Assembly (NCBI GenBank): GCA_028280485.1
Contig: JANQLS010000132.1
Coordinates: forward strand, 28,804 to 92,803
Source: Planctomycetota bacterium
Lineage (GTDB): Bacteria; Planctomycetota; UBA8108; JACQVS01
Direction: 5' to 3'
Length of the DNA stretch: 64,000 nucleotides
The position numbers were made by a program, and so were the translations under genes. Position 1 is the stretch's first letter. Each line of letters begins with the position of its first letter. The notes under the pieces were generated by a model. That model worked only from the letters and a program-made list of their open reading frames with translations, had not been told where the DNA came from and did not search any database. Below are positions 8,701-16,138 of the stretch, piece by piece.

Positions 8701-8752
8701 TGGTGTGCTAATTCACACTTTTTTCTTCTTGCAACGCAGGGTTGATCTATAA
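5723..8752 (+). CDS. Giant pentapeptide-repeat protein with C-terminal membrane helices
   Basis: 1009 residues. After a leader with WDKW (about 28-31), residues 37 to about 830 are almost continuous A(D/N)LxX pentapeptide repeats, which fold into a quadrilateral beta-helix. With four repeats per coil this would be about 40 coils, a rod near 20 nm (inference). The rod is divided by recurring caps of the form GxKxD-x-x-T/V-F (near residues 215, 465, 630, 745 and 830), three of them followed by LLG(S/A)xLK(A/E)PxFS, showing internal duplication. Three hydrophobic segments follow at about 875-893, 931-951 and 985-1003. The gene is AT-rich compared with the replication genes and stands alone. Function unknown; membrane-anchored exclusion, DNA-mimic or surface roles are possible. 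Confidence 0.85.
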   Translation: MADKGIISRLKSCFNEEGYNEGRFKWDKWRSANVDLELDLTGANLSGYNLREVDLKSADLRNADLRGVDFTNANLRDADLKKSNLIGAILENANLAGANLSEAILKRADLSKSKLDGASFIEADLSEANIGDLDLRNTELQYANFSGADLRFTDLRELDLRCSILKLANLRNANLSLADLRDAELESADLSNANLSNVNLRGASIFRVDLDGAKLAGIKVDYNVLKLLEIEGISVERLEALDLSTQDLSGKDLSKFNLSNANLRESNLRESNLKEVDLSGADLFGADLEGAKLVGVNLSLAKLTEANLKGAKLRRANLEDARFKDADLSGADLSKASLKDASFHSANLSSAIMRHIDATKADFQYADLSSADLGFSILTHAEIRYAALDKARLNDVDLKSAVLSGAKLRAADLRSADLSLANLYGANLSKAFLSSAILNEASLNEVNLRGANLSDVSFTDADLTGVKLDWKTFDQFSLHKLLGAALKAPNFSGMNLVGSNFSELDLKGSDFSLANLNKAQLRKAKLDEANFSKVNLSSANLTKASLKSVQLSKADLSKANFSEADLSSSILVGVNLSDAELNGSILDQAKLRGANLNKASLVLADLTGADLVGSTLTDADLTQSVLNEVKLDAETFKENNFSLYLGSNLKAPNFSKEDLSDLDLRNLNLSRSNFENTNLSNSNLEHSDLSGANLRGANFNKANLSFTNFSQSHLSHTKFNEACLISADLSEIDLNESLLSGVKLDSSTFERFEMSNLLGSNLKEPDFSNSVVNGSVFRGLDLSDANFEAADLTKANFKGTKLDNANLTSADLRGVSSDLDTSLKTKKVMGMKLDRYDFEFFKDQAEWSKREQMGIIVNDPVATLKQNFSGFWQWLHVIALVSFIFPYLFTLWRLLAISKFQKLNTNEGETIAKLIAKYIYSGQTTLESWAFGYGFIIFIFALVYNSIRLLLLYKTKQLELEEATTELTPRFTLSGKWGYWLKTSKILFWVNIVGVLIHTFFFLQRRVDL

Positions 8753-9066
8753 GCTTGTTAATCGGTTTAATTAATATTTTTACTATATGCTAATTAGTGA
8801 AGAGGTTTGCAGTCACGATTTCTGATTAGTTTGAGTTGAATCTGTTGTTATTCAGCTTTTTCTGAATTGCTGGCCTCGGGTAAGGAAACAAAAACGCGCC
8901 CACGGCCTTTTAGGGGGGGGGCTTAACGTGGGCGCTAACCAGAGGATACTGGCTGATAGATATTATAAATCATGAAGATTGAAATCCTATGTATAGATCG
9001 GAAAGCCACACAAGTAGTAAAGCTGCTTAACTGTAAGATTTCATTGTGGAAATTGCATAAATTGCC
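8753..9066. other. Intergenic region between the pentapeptide gene and a leftward operon
   Basis: No open frame with coding character is seen here. The only structure is the hairpin at 8896..8935, listed separately as a terminator for the leftward operon. Confidence 0.6.
8891..8935 (-). terminator. Hairpin terminator of the leftward operon
   Basis: GCGCCCACG (8896..8904) pairs perfectly with CGTGGGCGC (8927..8935). Read on the minus strand the stem is followed by GTTTTTGTTTCC, so it can terminate the operon that ends at 9067. A run of eight or more G lies in the loop. Confidence 0.55.
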
Positions 9067-9534
9067 TTAATTTCCCTCGGTAATAACCATCTCTGAGCTC
9101 ACATCAAGTTCGGAAATACTTTGATAAGTATTAATAAATGTCATGAAGTTTTCATACTCATTTTTGACAGCTTTGATTCGAAGAATATCTGCATTTAGAT
9201 ACTTAAGCGCTGAAGTTGAGTCATATGTAGTCGATCTAGATTGGTATATTGCTTTATTTCGTTCTTGTTCGATTGCTTTTAACTTATTCTGGGAGGTTCG
9301 AATTAAGAGTTTAAACTTGTTAAGAGAATCTTTCTCTATGTCAGAGGTTTCTCTTTTTATCCAAGAATCAATTTTCTTTTCGGCGGCTACTAATTCTAAT
9401 CGTGTTCCATGGTTTAGTTGGAGCACCTCATTACTCCTTGATAAGAATAATTGGTCGGCAGCGTTAAACAATTTAATCCATTTGTTATGTCGCTTTCTCC
9501 TGCCACGTGATCCAGCAGTTCCTCTTTTAGCCAT
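9067..9534 (-). CDS. Hypothetical basic helical protein (155 aa)
   Basis: Last gene of a leftward three-gene operon, 13 bp after the RHH gene. The N-terminus is strongly basic (MAKRGTAGSRGRRKRHNKW) and the rest is helical with coiled-coil character (KKIDSWIKRETSDIEKDS, KLKAIEQERNKAIYQ). No signal peptide or membrane segment is visible. No family recognised. A nucleic-acid-associated structural or regulatory role is possible, but only the composition points that way. Confidence 0.6.
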   Translation of the reverse strand: MAKRGTAGSRGRRKRHNKWIKLFNAADQLFLSRSNEVLQLNHGTRLELVAAEKKIDSWIKRETSDIEKDSLNKFKLLIRTSQNKLKAIEQERNKAIYQSRSTTYDSTSALKYLNADILRIKAVKNEYENFMTFINTYQSISELDVSSEMVITEGN

Positions 9535-9547
9535 TAAAAGTAAGCCC

Positions 9548-9799
9548 TTAAATTATTTTCAGCAAAATTTTATCCTGATCTGGATCAGGAAATTCCAGGA
9601 TAGTTTTTCCATTCTCTTTTTTCGAGTGATTGAGCAGCAATTCATAAGTGGAAAGAGCGCGGCGAACAACTTCACTCAAGCTGTCCGCCTCGCTCAAATC
9701 CTTAAGTTCTTCAAGCCGTTCGATCACAGTTTCAGGAAGTCGAAGATTCAAGGCTTTCTTTACAACCTTCGAGTTCTGGTTTTTGCTTCGACGTGCCAT
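9548..9799 (-). CDS. RHH (Arc/CopG-like) regulator
   Basis: 83 residues if started at the internal ATG (product MARRSKNQNSK...). The centre (LNLRLPETVIERLEELKDLSEADSLSEVVRRALSTYELLL, here LNLRLPETVIERLEEL then SLSEVVRRALSTYELLL) has the beta-strand/helix/helix pattern of ribbon-helix-helix repressors. The longer frame would add a hydrophobic leader overlapping the upstream gene, so the shorter start is preferred; GGAAAG lies 11 bases upstream of it. It is probably a phage transcription regulator, possibly acting at the GTCCA half-site cluster upstream of the operon (10143..10310). Confidence 0.72.
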   Translation of the reverse strand: MARRSKNQNSKVVKKALNLRLPETVIERLEELKDLSEADSLSEVVRRALSTYELLLNHSKKENGKTILEFPDPDQDKILLKII

Positions 9800-10061
9800 G
9801 AGTTTTCTGCTTTCCAAGCAAAAGAGCAACACCAAAAACCAATACACAGATCGCGATCAAAAGATGCGAGTACCAGGGAGCTCCAAGGCTACCAAGGGCA
9901 CACAGCGCTATCGTTAGGACACCCAGAAGAACAACCAACGATTTCATCGGAGGCGGTAAATTTGAAGCCCAGAAGCCGTAGCGCTTCTGATCAATTTGAA
10001 CTCCTGCGTAGAGGTCAGTTTTGGGTGTTATTTCACGATACTTTTCCTTCGTCTTCTCCAC
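9732..10061 (-). CDS. Two-helix membrane protein
   Basis: 109 residues from GTG 10061, which has AAGGA eight bases upstream; the frame is open to 10115. A soluble N-terminus (TDLYAGVQIDQKRYGFWASN) is followed by two adjacent hydrophobic helices (SLVVLLGVLTIALCALGSL and HLLIAICVLVFGVALLLG) and a polar tail. Its 3' end overlaps the RHH gene start by 68 bp. First gene of the leftward operon. Function unknown; membrane proteins co-transcribed with a phage repressor often act in exclusion or immunity, but this is only contextual. Confidence 0.5.
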   Translation of the reverse strand: MEKTKEKYREITPKTDLYAGVQIDQKRYGFWASNLPPPMKSLVVLLGVLTIALCALGSLGAPWYSHLLIAICVLVFGVALLLGKQKTHGTSKQKPELEGCKESLESSTS

Positions 10062-10090
10062 GGCTGGCTTCCTTTCTATTGAAGCCAGCC
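10062..10090. promoter_or_regulatory. Perfect 10-bp hairpin at the start of the leftward operon
   Basis: GGCTGGCTTC (10062..10071) and GAAGCCAGCC (10081..10090) enclose a 9-nt loop that contains the AAGGA ribosome-binding site of the GTG start at 10061 on the minus strand. The structure may modulate translation of the first gene. Confidence 0.4.
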
Positions 10091-10142
10091 AATGGAAGAC
10101 AACTAAAAGTAGCATTCATGAAAATGCTCCTCTTTTTGTTGC

Positions 10143-10310
10143 GTCCACTGGCCAGTCGCCGTCGCGCCACTCAAATGCCATACGGTGGACTGGACATTAA
10201 ACGTCCAGCTGAATTAGTAAACAAAGACAAACTGTCCACATGGAATGGTGGAGTGGTGCTGGCAACAGCTCATTCCATGGAGAACTCTTTATCCGGTATG
10301 GAGCAGTCCA
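10143..10310. promoter_or_regulatory. Cluster of six GTCCA half-sites
   Basis: GTCCA or its complement occurs at 10143, 10186, 10191, 10203, 10234 and 10306, partly as inverted pairs (GGTGGACTGGAC then ACGTCCAG). The cluster lies between the leftward operon and the rightward RHH gene at 10579 and contains no convincing gene. It is a candidate operator region for one of the two RHH proteins flanking it. Confidence 0.4.
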
Positions 10311-10578
10311 CGCCAGATTGTTATTAAGGCTCTCTATCGGCCTTAATCTTCACAAAGCCGGAAAGAAAGGATTTCCTTTCGTTTCCTATATATAAGTTAA
10401 CATAAAATCTATGAATGTCAAATGCGCATATTATGCGTCATTGATGATTCTGGAAAGGTTCTTAAGCTGTTTTGGGGATTGACTATATGGACTTTCTCTG
10501 TTTTTCCTGAGTGGGCTCAGGTTACGCAAGAGAGGATTTACCCATAAGGAAATATAGCTATTAACTTAAGGATTAAAG

Positions 10579-10758
10579 ATGGCACAGCGAAAGCCCAAGA
10601 TTGAAAAAAAGCAAATGAAGCTCTACTTCGATGAAGAGACTATTAGCCGTATTTTTGAAATTGAAAAGCACATAAGAACGAACTCAAGTTCTGAAGCTCT
10701 AAGAAGGGCGATAGATTTCTTTTATGATGAAAAAATTGCTCAAAAGACTAAGAAGTGA
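10579..10758 (+). CDS. Small RHH DNA-binding protein (59 aa)
   Basis: ATG 10579 follows AAGGATTAAAG. The product has a basic N-terminus (AQRKPKIEKKQ), a strand (MKLYFDEETISRIFEIEKHI) and a second helix (SSSEALRRAIDFFYDEKI), the pattern of a minimal ribbon-helix-helix repressor. It precedes the virion genes, where it could control late transcription. About 250 bp of apparently non-coding DNA with AT-rich, promoter-like sequence and an imperfect dyad (10421..10442) lies upstream. Confidence 0.65.
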   Translation: MAQRKPKIEKKQMKLYFDEETISRIFEIEKHIRTNSSSEALRRAIDFFYDEKIAQKTKK

Positions 10759-10870
10759 ACATAAGTAGGACCAAAGTAGGACCTTTCTGGGACTATTGAA
10801 AACCTCTGCTTGAATACAAGCCAAAAAAGCCAGATAACCAAAGCTGACAATCACTTAGGATCAACTTTGG

Positions 10871-11188
10871 ATGGCTCAAATGAAATACTTTCCTTTCCTT
10901 CTAATCCTTTTCCTTTACGGTTGCAACTCTACTCCAAATCTTAAAGCGCTCTTCACTACAGCGCTGACCGAGTCTCTTCCTCAGTTCGTTGGTAACGTCG
11001 CTACACAAGTAGCTACTCAAACCGTGGATAAAACCAGTAAGGGGGAAGTGATGCACACTGAAGACTATACCGGGATTCTCATCGCTTTAGGTGTCACTTT
11101 ACTCACTGGTCTCTTCGGCCTTGATCGTCACCGAAAGGCGGCAAAAGAGAAGAAGCTTCGTAAAAAACTCACAATGGGGCAGGGATAG
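10871..11188 (+). CDS. Small lipoprotein with a C-terminal membrane helix
   Basis: 105 residues. The N-terminus MKYFPFLLILFLYGC is a lipoprotein signal (Cys at about 18), and a second hydrophobic stretch (YTGILIALGVTLLTGLFGL) near 66-84 is followed by a very basic tail (RHRKAAKEKKLRKKL). ATG 10880 would fit the signal peptide equally well. With the next gene it forms a two-gene membrane cassette at the position where a lysis module could be expected. A holin or spanin-like role is possible, but no family match is recognised and no endolysin accompanies it. Confidence 0.6.
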   Translation: MAQMKYFPFLLILFLYGCNSTPNLKALFTTALTESLPQFVGNVATQVATQTVDKTSKGEVMHTEDYTGILIALGVTLLTGLFGLDRHRKAAKEKKLRKKLTMGQG

Positions 11189-11190
11189 CT

Positions 11191-11607
11191 ATGGCAAGTA
11201 ATTCAAGCCCTTCAACCGGGAGAAAAAGCTTTATGGGCGACCTTAAATATAAGGAGCTGTTTTTATTCGCTTTAGGCATTCTTGTCACGGGATGCACGTT
11301 CTACATGGCATTCGCTAAGGACGTGGTTACCGTGGAGATGATTAAAGAGGAGAGAGTTCATCAGGATAAAAGGTTAGAGGAGATCTTATCCAGATCTAAA
11401 GAGTATACGGATACCTCAGCGCCCTGGGTCAAAGAGAGGGGTGAGATTCAGCTCGAGATTCAAGCAAACACAGAACACATTAAAAATAACGCTCAGCAGG
11501 TCAATGAGCTTCAACAGCTCACCCGTGAGTCGATTAAAGCAATTCAAGAGCTCACATTAAGTCAAAAGCTTCTAACTCAAGAATTTAAGAACTCTAAAGA
11601 TAAATAA
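11191..11607 (+). CDS. Membrane-anchored coiled-coil protein
   Basis: 138 residues. One hydrophobic helix (LFLFALGILVTGCTFYMAFA, about 24-43) is followed by a long, probably periplasmic, coiled coil (EEILSRSKEYTD, QANTEHIKNNAQQVNELQQ, KAIQELTLSQKLLTQEF). This topology resembles inner-membrane spanins of the Rz type and could pair with the lipoprotein encoded 2 bp upstream. The assignment is only architectural. The stop overlaps the next gene's start at 11607. Confidence 0.6.
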   Translation: MASNSSPSTGRKSFMGDLKYKELFLFALGILVTGCTFYMAFAKDVVTVEMIKEERVHQDKRLEEILSRSKEYTDTSAPWVKERGEIQLEIQANTEHIKNNAQQVNELQQLTRESIKAIQELTLSQKLLTQEFKNSKDK

Positions 11608-13820
11608 TGGCCATTCAGAACCTCAATCCAATTTTCTCTCGTACCACCGGCATTGGTCGGCTTGGAGTTGTTTTGGATTTGAGTATGGTCACGAATACGC
11701 TTCTTGCTTACGGATTCCAGCAAATGCGGTTCTTTATCGATTGGCAGGATGGTGAGGGTGAATCTCACCGTTTTGGTTTTCAAAAGAGTCGTAGGTATTC
11801 AGATAAGCCTTTAGCCTGGCATGTTTACCGAACACCGGGAAACTTCACTCCAATAATTCGTGTGGAAGCATGGGATGGGAATAATCCTCGTGGTCTTGAA
11901 GTAGTTACTTATAACGCCACAACGATCACTCTCTACGACATTAGTGATGCAGCCAATGGCTTCTCCACTATCTTTGTAATTAATAAAACTGGAGAAAACG
12001 ATTGGGCTGGTGAGCCAGCTGGGGCCATCCGAGTTGAGTGTGATACTCAAGAAGAGATCCAAGCGGTTATCGATGATGTATCTTCTTATCCCGCTGGTGA
12101 TCGAGCGATCCTTTTAAAGTCAGGTCAGGATTGGGCTCCTGCTGCAGCCTCCCCAACAACTGGGGGTTTAACCTTCACAAATCCTGATGTGTTTTTTGGG
12201 ATTTATGGGGGGACTGCTCGAGCAATTTTAAATGGCTTCGTCGGTGACCTTCAGCCCATGCGAGGGGGGCAGGTTTCAACCGGTTGGCTGGTTGATCAAA
12301 CTGATCATGCGATCGATGACACACAATTCCAAATTGATTCAGGCGCTGGAGATCCTGAAGTAGGATTCACCTTTAGGATTAATAACACGGGGACCACTTA
12401 CACCGTCACCGGCTACAACGCAGGGATTATGGATTACACCCCTGCGGCTACGACTGCGTTTGGCGACAATGACACAATTGATTTTAGAGTTCAGGCAGCA
12501 ATCGCTCCGACTGCGATCACTTTTGCTGCTAATTCATCTGCACTAACTAATACAGCTAAGAGAGTCAGTGTTTGTGATATTGATGTTCAAGGCTTGGGTG
12601 AAATAAATAATGGTGTCGAATGGGATAAGTACAACGAGCCGGGGGATTCTCTCCCCTCTGATCCTAATGCAGATTCAGTTGAGCACATTCTAATTGATAA
12701 CTGTAATCTGAATGGATTCTTAAAAAGAGGGATCGATGCCCCAACTGGGCAAAGGGGTTGGAATACAGGTTGTGTCGTTTCCGATACCGATTTGACCGCT
12801 CATAACAATCCATGGATGCTATCCCCCTTAGGAGTTTACGGGTACCTTGCCGGTGGAAATAACATTGGCTGGGGAGTACGCATGGATAACAACAATATGA
12901 CCGATCGTCCATTCCGAGGGACGGCCGGTTATATCCATGCGTTTGAGTGTTGCGAATTCCTAAGGCCCGATCCCTCAAGATCAGCTTTTCGATTCTGGGG
13001 AGACGAAGGTCTCGATCCAGCCGACGATGCTCAATGGATGACGATGTCGGGATGCATTATCGATGGGAGAACTGATGGAACGGATTCTGGTTCATTTCCA
13101 ATTGATCTCACCCATGGAGCAGATGAGCTGACCGATGAGATTCGAAGAAATTATGATTTCAGAATTGATGGAAACTTAATTATTAAAGCTCCTGAAGCTC
13201 AGCTCGCAATTCGAGCCGGTAGGCAGCAAGGAATATTTAATAACATCATTGTTTCGGCAGCTCACCGGCACGGATCCCCCGTGATTGGTCATGTTACCTT
13301 CATCTCTACCATTCAAAATGAAGCTCCAAGTTATGCCGATGATCAAGATGGTATTCTCATTTGGCATAACCTTTGTATCGCTCTAACTGGAAACAATGTC
13401 AACGAGGTGAACCTGGTTGCGGATGATGGTCTCGCAACGGTAAGACCTGAGTCTAAAAACAATGTCGTTTGGAAGCTTCAGGGAATTTTCAATGAGACAA
13501 CCGCTTTAACTTCTCCTGGAGTCCCTGGTCAAGGACCTCCTGATGTAGATTCCCAAAATAACTTTAATTTCACTGGAGCACTGGACGAGCTGATCATGTC
13601 AGCGAATCCAGATAAAACTGTTTCAGATTATTACTACAACCGCGCTCACCAAAACTTCCCCAGTGGGAATATCGACGGTGGAGGGGTTGAGTTGGACTTA
13701 TTCGAGACGTTAATTCAAGAAGTGCAACGTACTGTAGGATCCCCGCCTGGTCTCGGTCCTTATGATCTGGCCGCTGTTGTCCAAAACGTTGTGAACAAGA
13801 TTCTCTTGGCGATCAAGTAA
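11607..13820 (+). CDS. Phage parallel beta-helix protein, probable adhesin or spike
   Basis: 737 residues. The first 120 residues look like an immunoglobulin or PKD-type domain (VVTYNATTITLYDI). The central and C-terminal parts have the spaced Asn/Gly/Ile pattern of right-handed parallel beta-helix proteins (HILIDNCNLNGFLKRGID, RMDNNNMTDRPF, IDGNLIIKAPEAQLAI). It heads a run of virion-type genes lying upstream of the terminase genes. Likely a receptor-binding or depolymerase protein of the virion; no catalytic residues can be named. Confidence 0.65.
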   Translation: MAIQNLNPIFSRTTGIGRLGVVLDLSMVTNTLLAYGFQQMRFFIDWQDGEGESHRFGFQKSRRYSDKPLAWHVYRTPGNFTPIIRVEAWDGNNPRGLEVVTYNATTITLYDISDAANGFSTIFVINKTGENDWAGEPAGAIRVECDTQEEIQAVIDDVSSYPAGDRAILLKSGQDWAPAAASPTTGGLTFTNPDVFFGIYGGTARAILNGFVGDLQPMRGGQVSTGWLVDQTDHAIDDTQFQIDSGAGDPEVGFTFRINNTGTTYTVTGYNAGIMDYTPAATTAFGDNDTIDFRVQAAIAPTAITFAANSSALTNTAKRVSVCDIDVQGLGEINNGVEWDKYNEPGDSLPSDPNADSVEHILIDNCNLNGFLKRGIDAPTGQRGWNTGCVVSDTDLTAHNNPWMLSPLGVYGYLAGGNNIGWGVRMDNNNMTDRPFRGTAGYIHAFECCEFLRPDPSRSAFRFWGDEGLDPADDAQWMTMSGCIIDGRTDGTDSGSFPIDLTHGADELTDEIRRNYDFRIDGNLIIKAPEAQLAIRAGRQQGIFNNIIVSAAHRHGSPVIGHVTFISTIQNEAPSYADDQDGILIWHNLCIALTGNNVNEVNLVADDGLATVRPESKNNVVWKLQGIFNETTALTSPGVPGQGPPDVDSQNNFNFTGALDELIMSANPDKTVSDYYYNRAHQNFPSGNIDGGGVELDLFETLIQEVQRTVGSPPGLGPYDLAAVVQNVVNKILLAIK

Positions 13821-13832
13821 GGAGCTTGAAAT

Positions 13833-14219
13833 ATGCCTATTACCAAACCCGCTCCTGTCGATGTTAATTGGGCTGCTACTCCTGGAGGGAGTGTTCCCGC
13901 GGGGGGAGTTCTTACCAGTGATTCTTTCGCATTAAACGCAGCGGCAATCGGAGCGATGATTCAGCTTGAAGCCGATGGCGTAGCCGCTGGTGATCTGGTT
14001 GAGTTCTACGCACTCTACTCATTAGATGGAGTTGTCTTCTCCGATGAGAGTGTTGAGACTGCAACTTACCTCGGTGAGATCGACGCCAATGCTAACGATC
14101 AAGGTTCGATTCACGTGCCTATAGATCACCGGGCGCACTCCTTGAAGATCTATGCGGTCGAAAAAGGTGGGGTTAATGCTGTATCAATCGCTGCTAAAAT
14201 CCTTCAGCAACTCGGATAG
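13833..14219 (+). CDS. Small beta-rich virion-type protein (128 aa)
   Basis: The sequence is rich in Gly, Ala, Asp and short strands (DLVEFYALYSLDGVVFSDES) and lacks charged helices, in keeping with a virion decoration or fibre-associated domain. A Shine-Dalgarno-like AAGGAGCTTG precedes ATG 13833. It lies between the beta-helix protein and a lectin-like protein and is probably co-expressed with them. No family recognised. Confidence 0.6.
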   Translation: MPITKPAPVDVNWAATPGGSVPAGGVLTSDSFALNAAAIGAMIQLEADGVAAGDLVEFYALYSLDGVVFSDESVETATYLGEIDANANDQGSIHVPIDHRAHSLKIYAVEKGGVNAVSIAAKILQQLG

Positions 14220-14222
14220 ATC

Positions 14223-14978
14223 ATGGAACGCATCATTCTTCCACGAAGTGGTCAAATGCATTTCGGTGGTGATGGGGGATTCCACTTGGATAAGACCATC
14301 CTCCAGCCAGGTGAGCCATTCACCTTATTCGGTTGGGTGGAGCTTGATCCAGGGATCACTACCGGAGATCACACAATCCTGAGCATGGGGGGGACATCGG
14401 CGAACCCCGTTTGCTATGTCTACTATCAACATAACAACACTCGGTTAGTGGCGAAGCAAATTGGAGCCACCTCTCAGCACCAAGCTCAAACCCTTAATGG
14501 CACCATGTTGTTAGGGGTTAAGTACTTTGTTGCTGCTCGATTCTCGTTGAATTACACCGACTGCATGTTGGATCTGGATATCAGAACTGGCGCCACTACA
14601 ACGATCGGCCTTCCCAATGTTGAGAGGCTTGCACTCGGTTATAGAGCGGGTCAAAACTCCTCATTTATGGATGGAGCGCTCTCTAACTGTGGAATGGCAA
14701 AGGGCCATCTCAAGAATGGTTTGCTCCAAGCTTTGGCTCGGGGAGCCAACATGTTAGAGGTCGTACCTCATAACCAGCTCTTGGGAGCGTGGCTGGATGG
14801 TTCCGGGAAGGACTATTCAGGAAGAGGTCACCACCTCTTAACGAAAACAAGCAATCCGGTTCGGGTCATTGGTGGTCCGAAGGTTCGAGCTTATATCCCA
14901 ACGCCTGAGGAATCAGCTGCTTTAATTGCTGGGGCAACGGGGAACGCGAAGAAGAAGCTTTTACTTCTTTCAGCCTGA
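14223..14978 (+). CDS. LamG/concanavalin-like phage protein
   Basis: 251 residues with the jelly-roll pattern of LamG/ConA-like domains: FTLFGWVELDPG, HTILSMGG, YFVAARFSLNYTDCMLDLDI and a final FMDGALSNCGMAKG strand. Such domains in phage virions bind glycans on the host surface. The C-terminus (TPEESAALIAGATGNAKKKLLLLSA) is helical and may anchor the protein. It is 3 bp after the preceding gene. Carbohydrate binding is inferred from fold similarity only. Confidence 0.6.
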   Translation: MERIILPRSGQMHFGGDGGFHLDKTILQPGEPFTLFGWVELDPGITTGDHTILSMGGTSANPVCYVYYQHNNTRLVAKQIGATSQHQAQTLNGTMLLGVKYFVAARFSLNYTDCMLDLDIRTGATTTIGLPNVERLALGYRAGQNSSFMDGALSNCGMAKGHLKNGLLQALARGANMLEVVPHNQLLGAWLDGSGKDYSGRGHHLLTKTSNPVRVIGGPKVRAYIPTPEESAALIAGATGNAKKKLLLLSA

Positions 14979-14990
14979 TAGGAATAGAAC

Positions 14991-15863
14991 ATGGCTAAGG
15001 AATATTTCAAAGATCCGGACTCGACCGGAAACATTATCTATGTGGAGTTCGTAGATGCTAACGGGGATCCCGTAACGGATATTCTCCACGACGATGCTGA
15101 TCTCCATATTTATGGAGTGAGACAAGGGGCGGTAGAAAGTGAGATTGCCACAGTCGAACTTGCTACACCTGCTGCTGACGATCCCTACCTTTCTGGTGGG
15201 TTTATTCACGTCGGTGGGGAGAAGTACCGCTTAGACGTGCCTAATTCGTTTTACGCTGCTGGAGTCGAGTTCTTCGAGCTTCGTGGAGAAGCGGATGCTG
15301 GAGCGACTCAAATGCTCCCCGTGAAGGTCAATCTCAACATGGTCTCTCAGTCTGATATCGGTACTGAGATCGGTGGTTACTTCGATGAGATGACTGAAGA
15401 CGATGGTGGCACGAAGAGGTTCACTCTCAATGCTCTTGAGCAAGCTCCCTCCGGTGGTGGCTCATCGCCATGGTCTGGAGCTCAGGTCGCTGAAGTACTC
15501 GCTGAGCTTGATGGTATTCTTGCTCGACTACCGGCCTCTTTAACGGCAAATGGAAACATTGCTGCTTCACTTCAAGAGATAGTAGATAGTGCCGCTGCTG
15601 CTGACAACCTGAAGACCACCATGGATACGGTCATTAGGACCACTGTTGAAGTTGCTCCCGCTCCAACGGATACGAGCTTCAAAGGTCCTGATTCATTGTC
15701 TGCAGTAGATAACTTCTATAACGGTCGAATCGTTATCTTTACCACTGGTCCTTTGGCTTTGCAGGTAACGAAGGTTGAAGGTTACGTTGGAGCAACTAAT
15801 GTCTTTACTGTAACTCAAACCACCGGAGCTCCGGCTGACGGCAACGAGTTCGTGCTTATCTAA
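14991..15863 (+). CDS. Virion-type protein of unknown function (290 aa)
   Basis: The N-terminal half is beta-rich (IIYVEFVDANGDPVTDI, RLDVPNSFYAAGVEFFELRGEAD), similar in style to the structural domains that phage fibre proteins use for assembly. A Gly/Ser-Pro linker (about 153-160) is followed by a helical segment (VAEVLAELDGILARL) and a C-terminal beta domain ending VTQTTGAPADGNEFVLI. ATG 14991 follows the previous stop by 12 bp. Probable minor virion or fibre protein. Confidence 0.6.
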   Translation: MAKEYFKDPDSTGNIIYVEFVDANGDPVTDILHDDADLHIYGVRQGAVESEIATVELATPAADDPYLSGGFIHVGGEKYRLDVPNSFYAAGVEFFELRGEADAGATQMLPVKVNLNMVSQSDIGTEIGGYFDEMTEDDGGTKRFTLNALEQAPSGGGSSPWSGAQVAEVLAELDGILARLPASLTANGNIAASLQEIVDSAAAADNLKTTMDTVIRTTVEVAPAPTDTSFKGPDSLSAVDNFYNGRIVIFTTGPLALQVTKVEGYVGATNVFTVTQTTGAPADGNEFVLI

Positions 15864-16138
15864 TGTCAATCACCATACTCTCCCCAACTGGAGGTCCAGG
15901 GCATCCTCGAACTATTACCCCAAAGGGTAGTGGTGGAGGGGCAACACCCCCACCGGGGATTCACTTTACCTCGCTCTCAGTTACCGGAGGGCCAGGTGGA
16001 ACTCGAACAATTACCCCTAAGAACTCTTCAACTAATAAGCTTCCGGTTTATGTCGTAGATACTCCTGAGGTTGGTTTGTATGTGGTTGATTCACCGGAAC
16101 TCACCAAGATTATCTTTAACGAAGTGGAGATGAGCTAA
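15863..16138 (+). CDS. Small Gly/Pro-rich protein with an internal repeat
   Basis: 91 residues. Two copies of a motif of the form (S/T)xTGGPGxxRTITPK (near residues 8-21 and 39-52) are separated by a Gly/Pro linker, and a beta segment (PVYVVDTPEVGLYVVDSPEL) follows. It overlaps its neighbours at both ends by one base. It appears to be a short fibre or linker protein; no family recognised. Confidence 0.55.
   Translation: MSITILSPTGGPGHPRTITPKGSGGGATPPPGIHFTSLSVTGGPGGTRTITPKNSSTNKLPVYVVDTPEVGLYVVDSPELTKIIFNEVEMS

Noticed and set aside
9143..10327. 394-codon open frame on the plus strand
   Set aside because: It is antisense to three minus-strand genes with better coding character and ribosome-binding sites. 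Its product has an arbitrary, Ser/Arg/Leu-rich composition with no domain.
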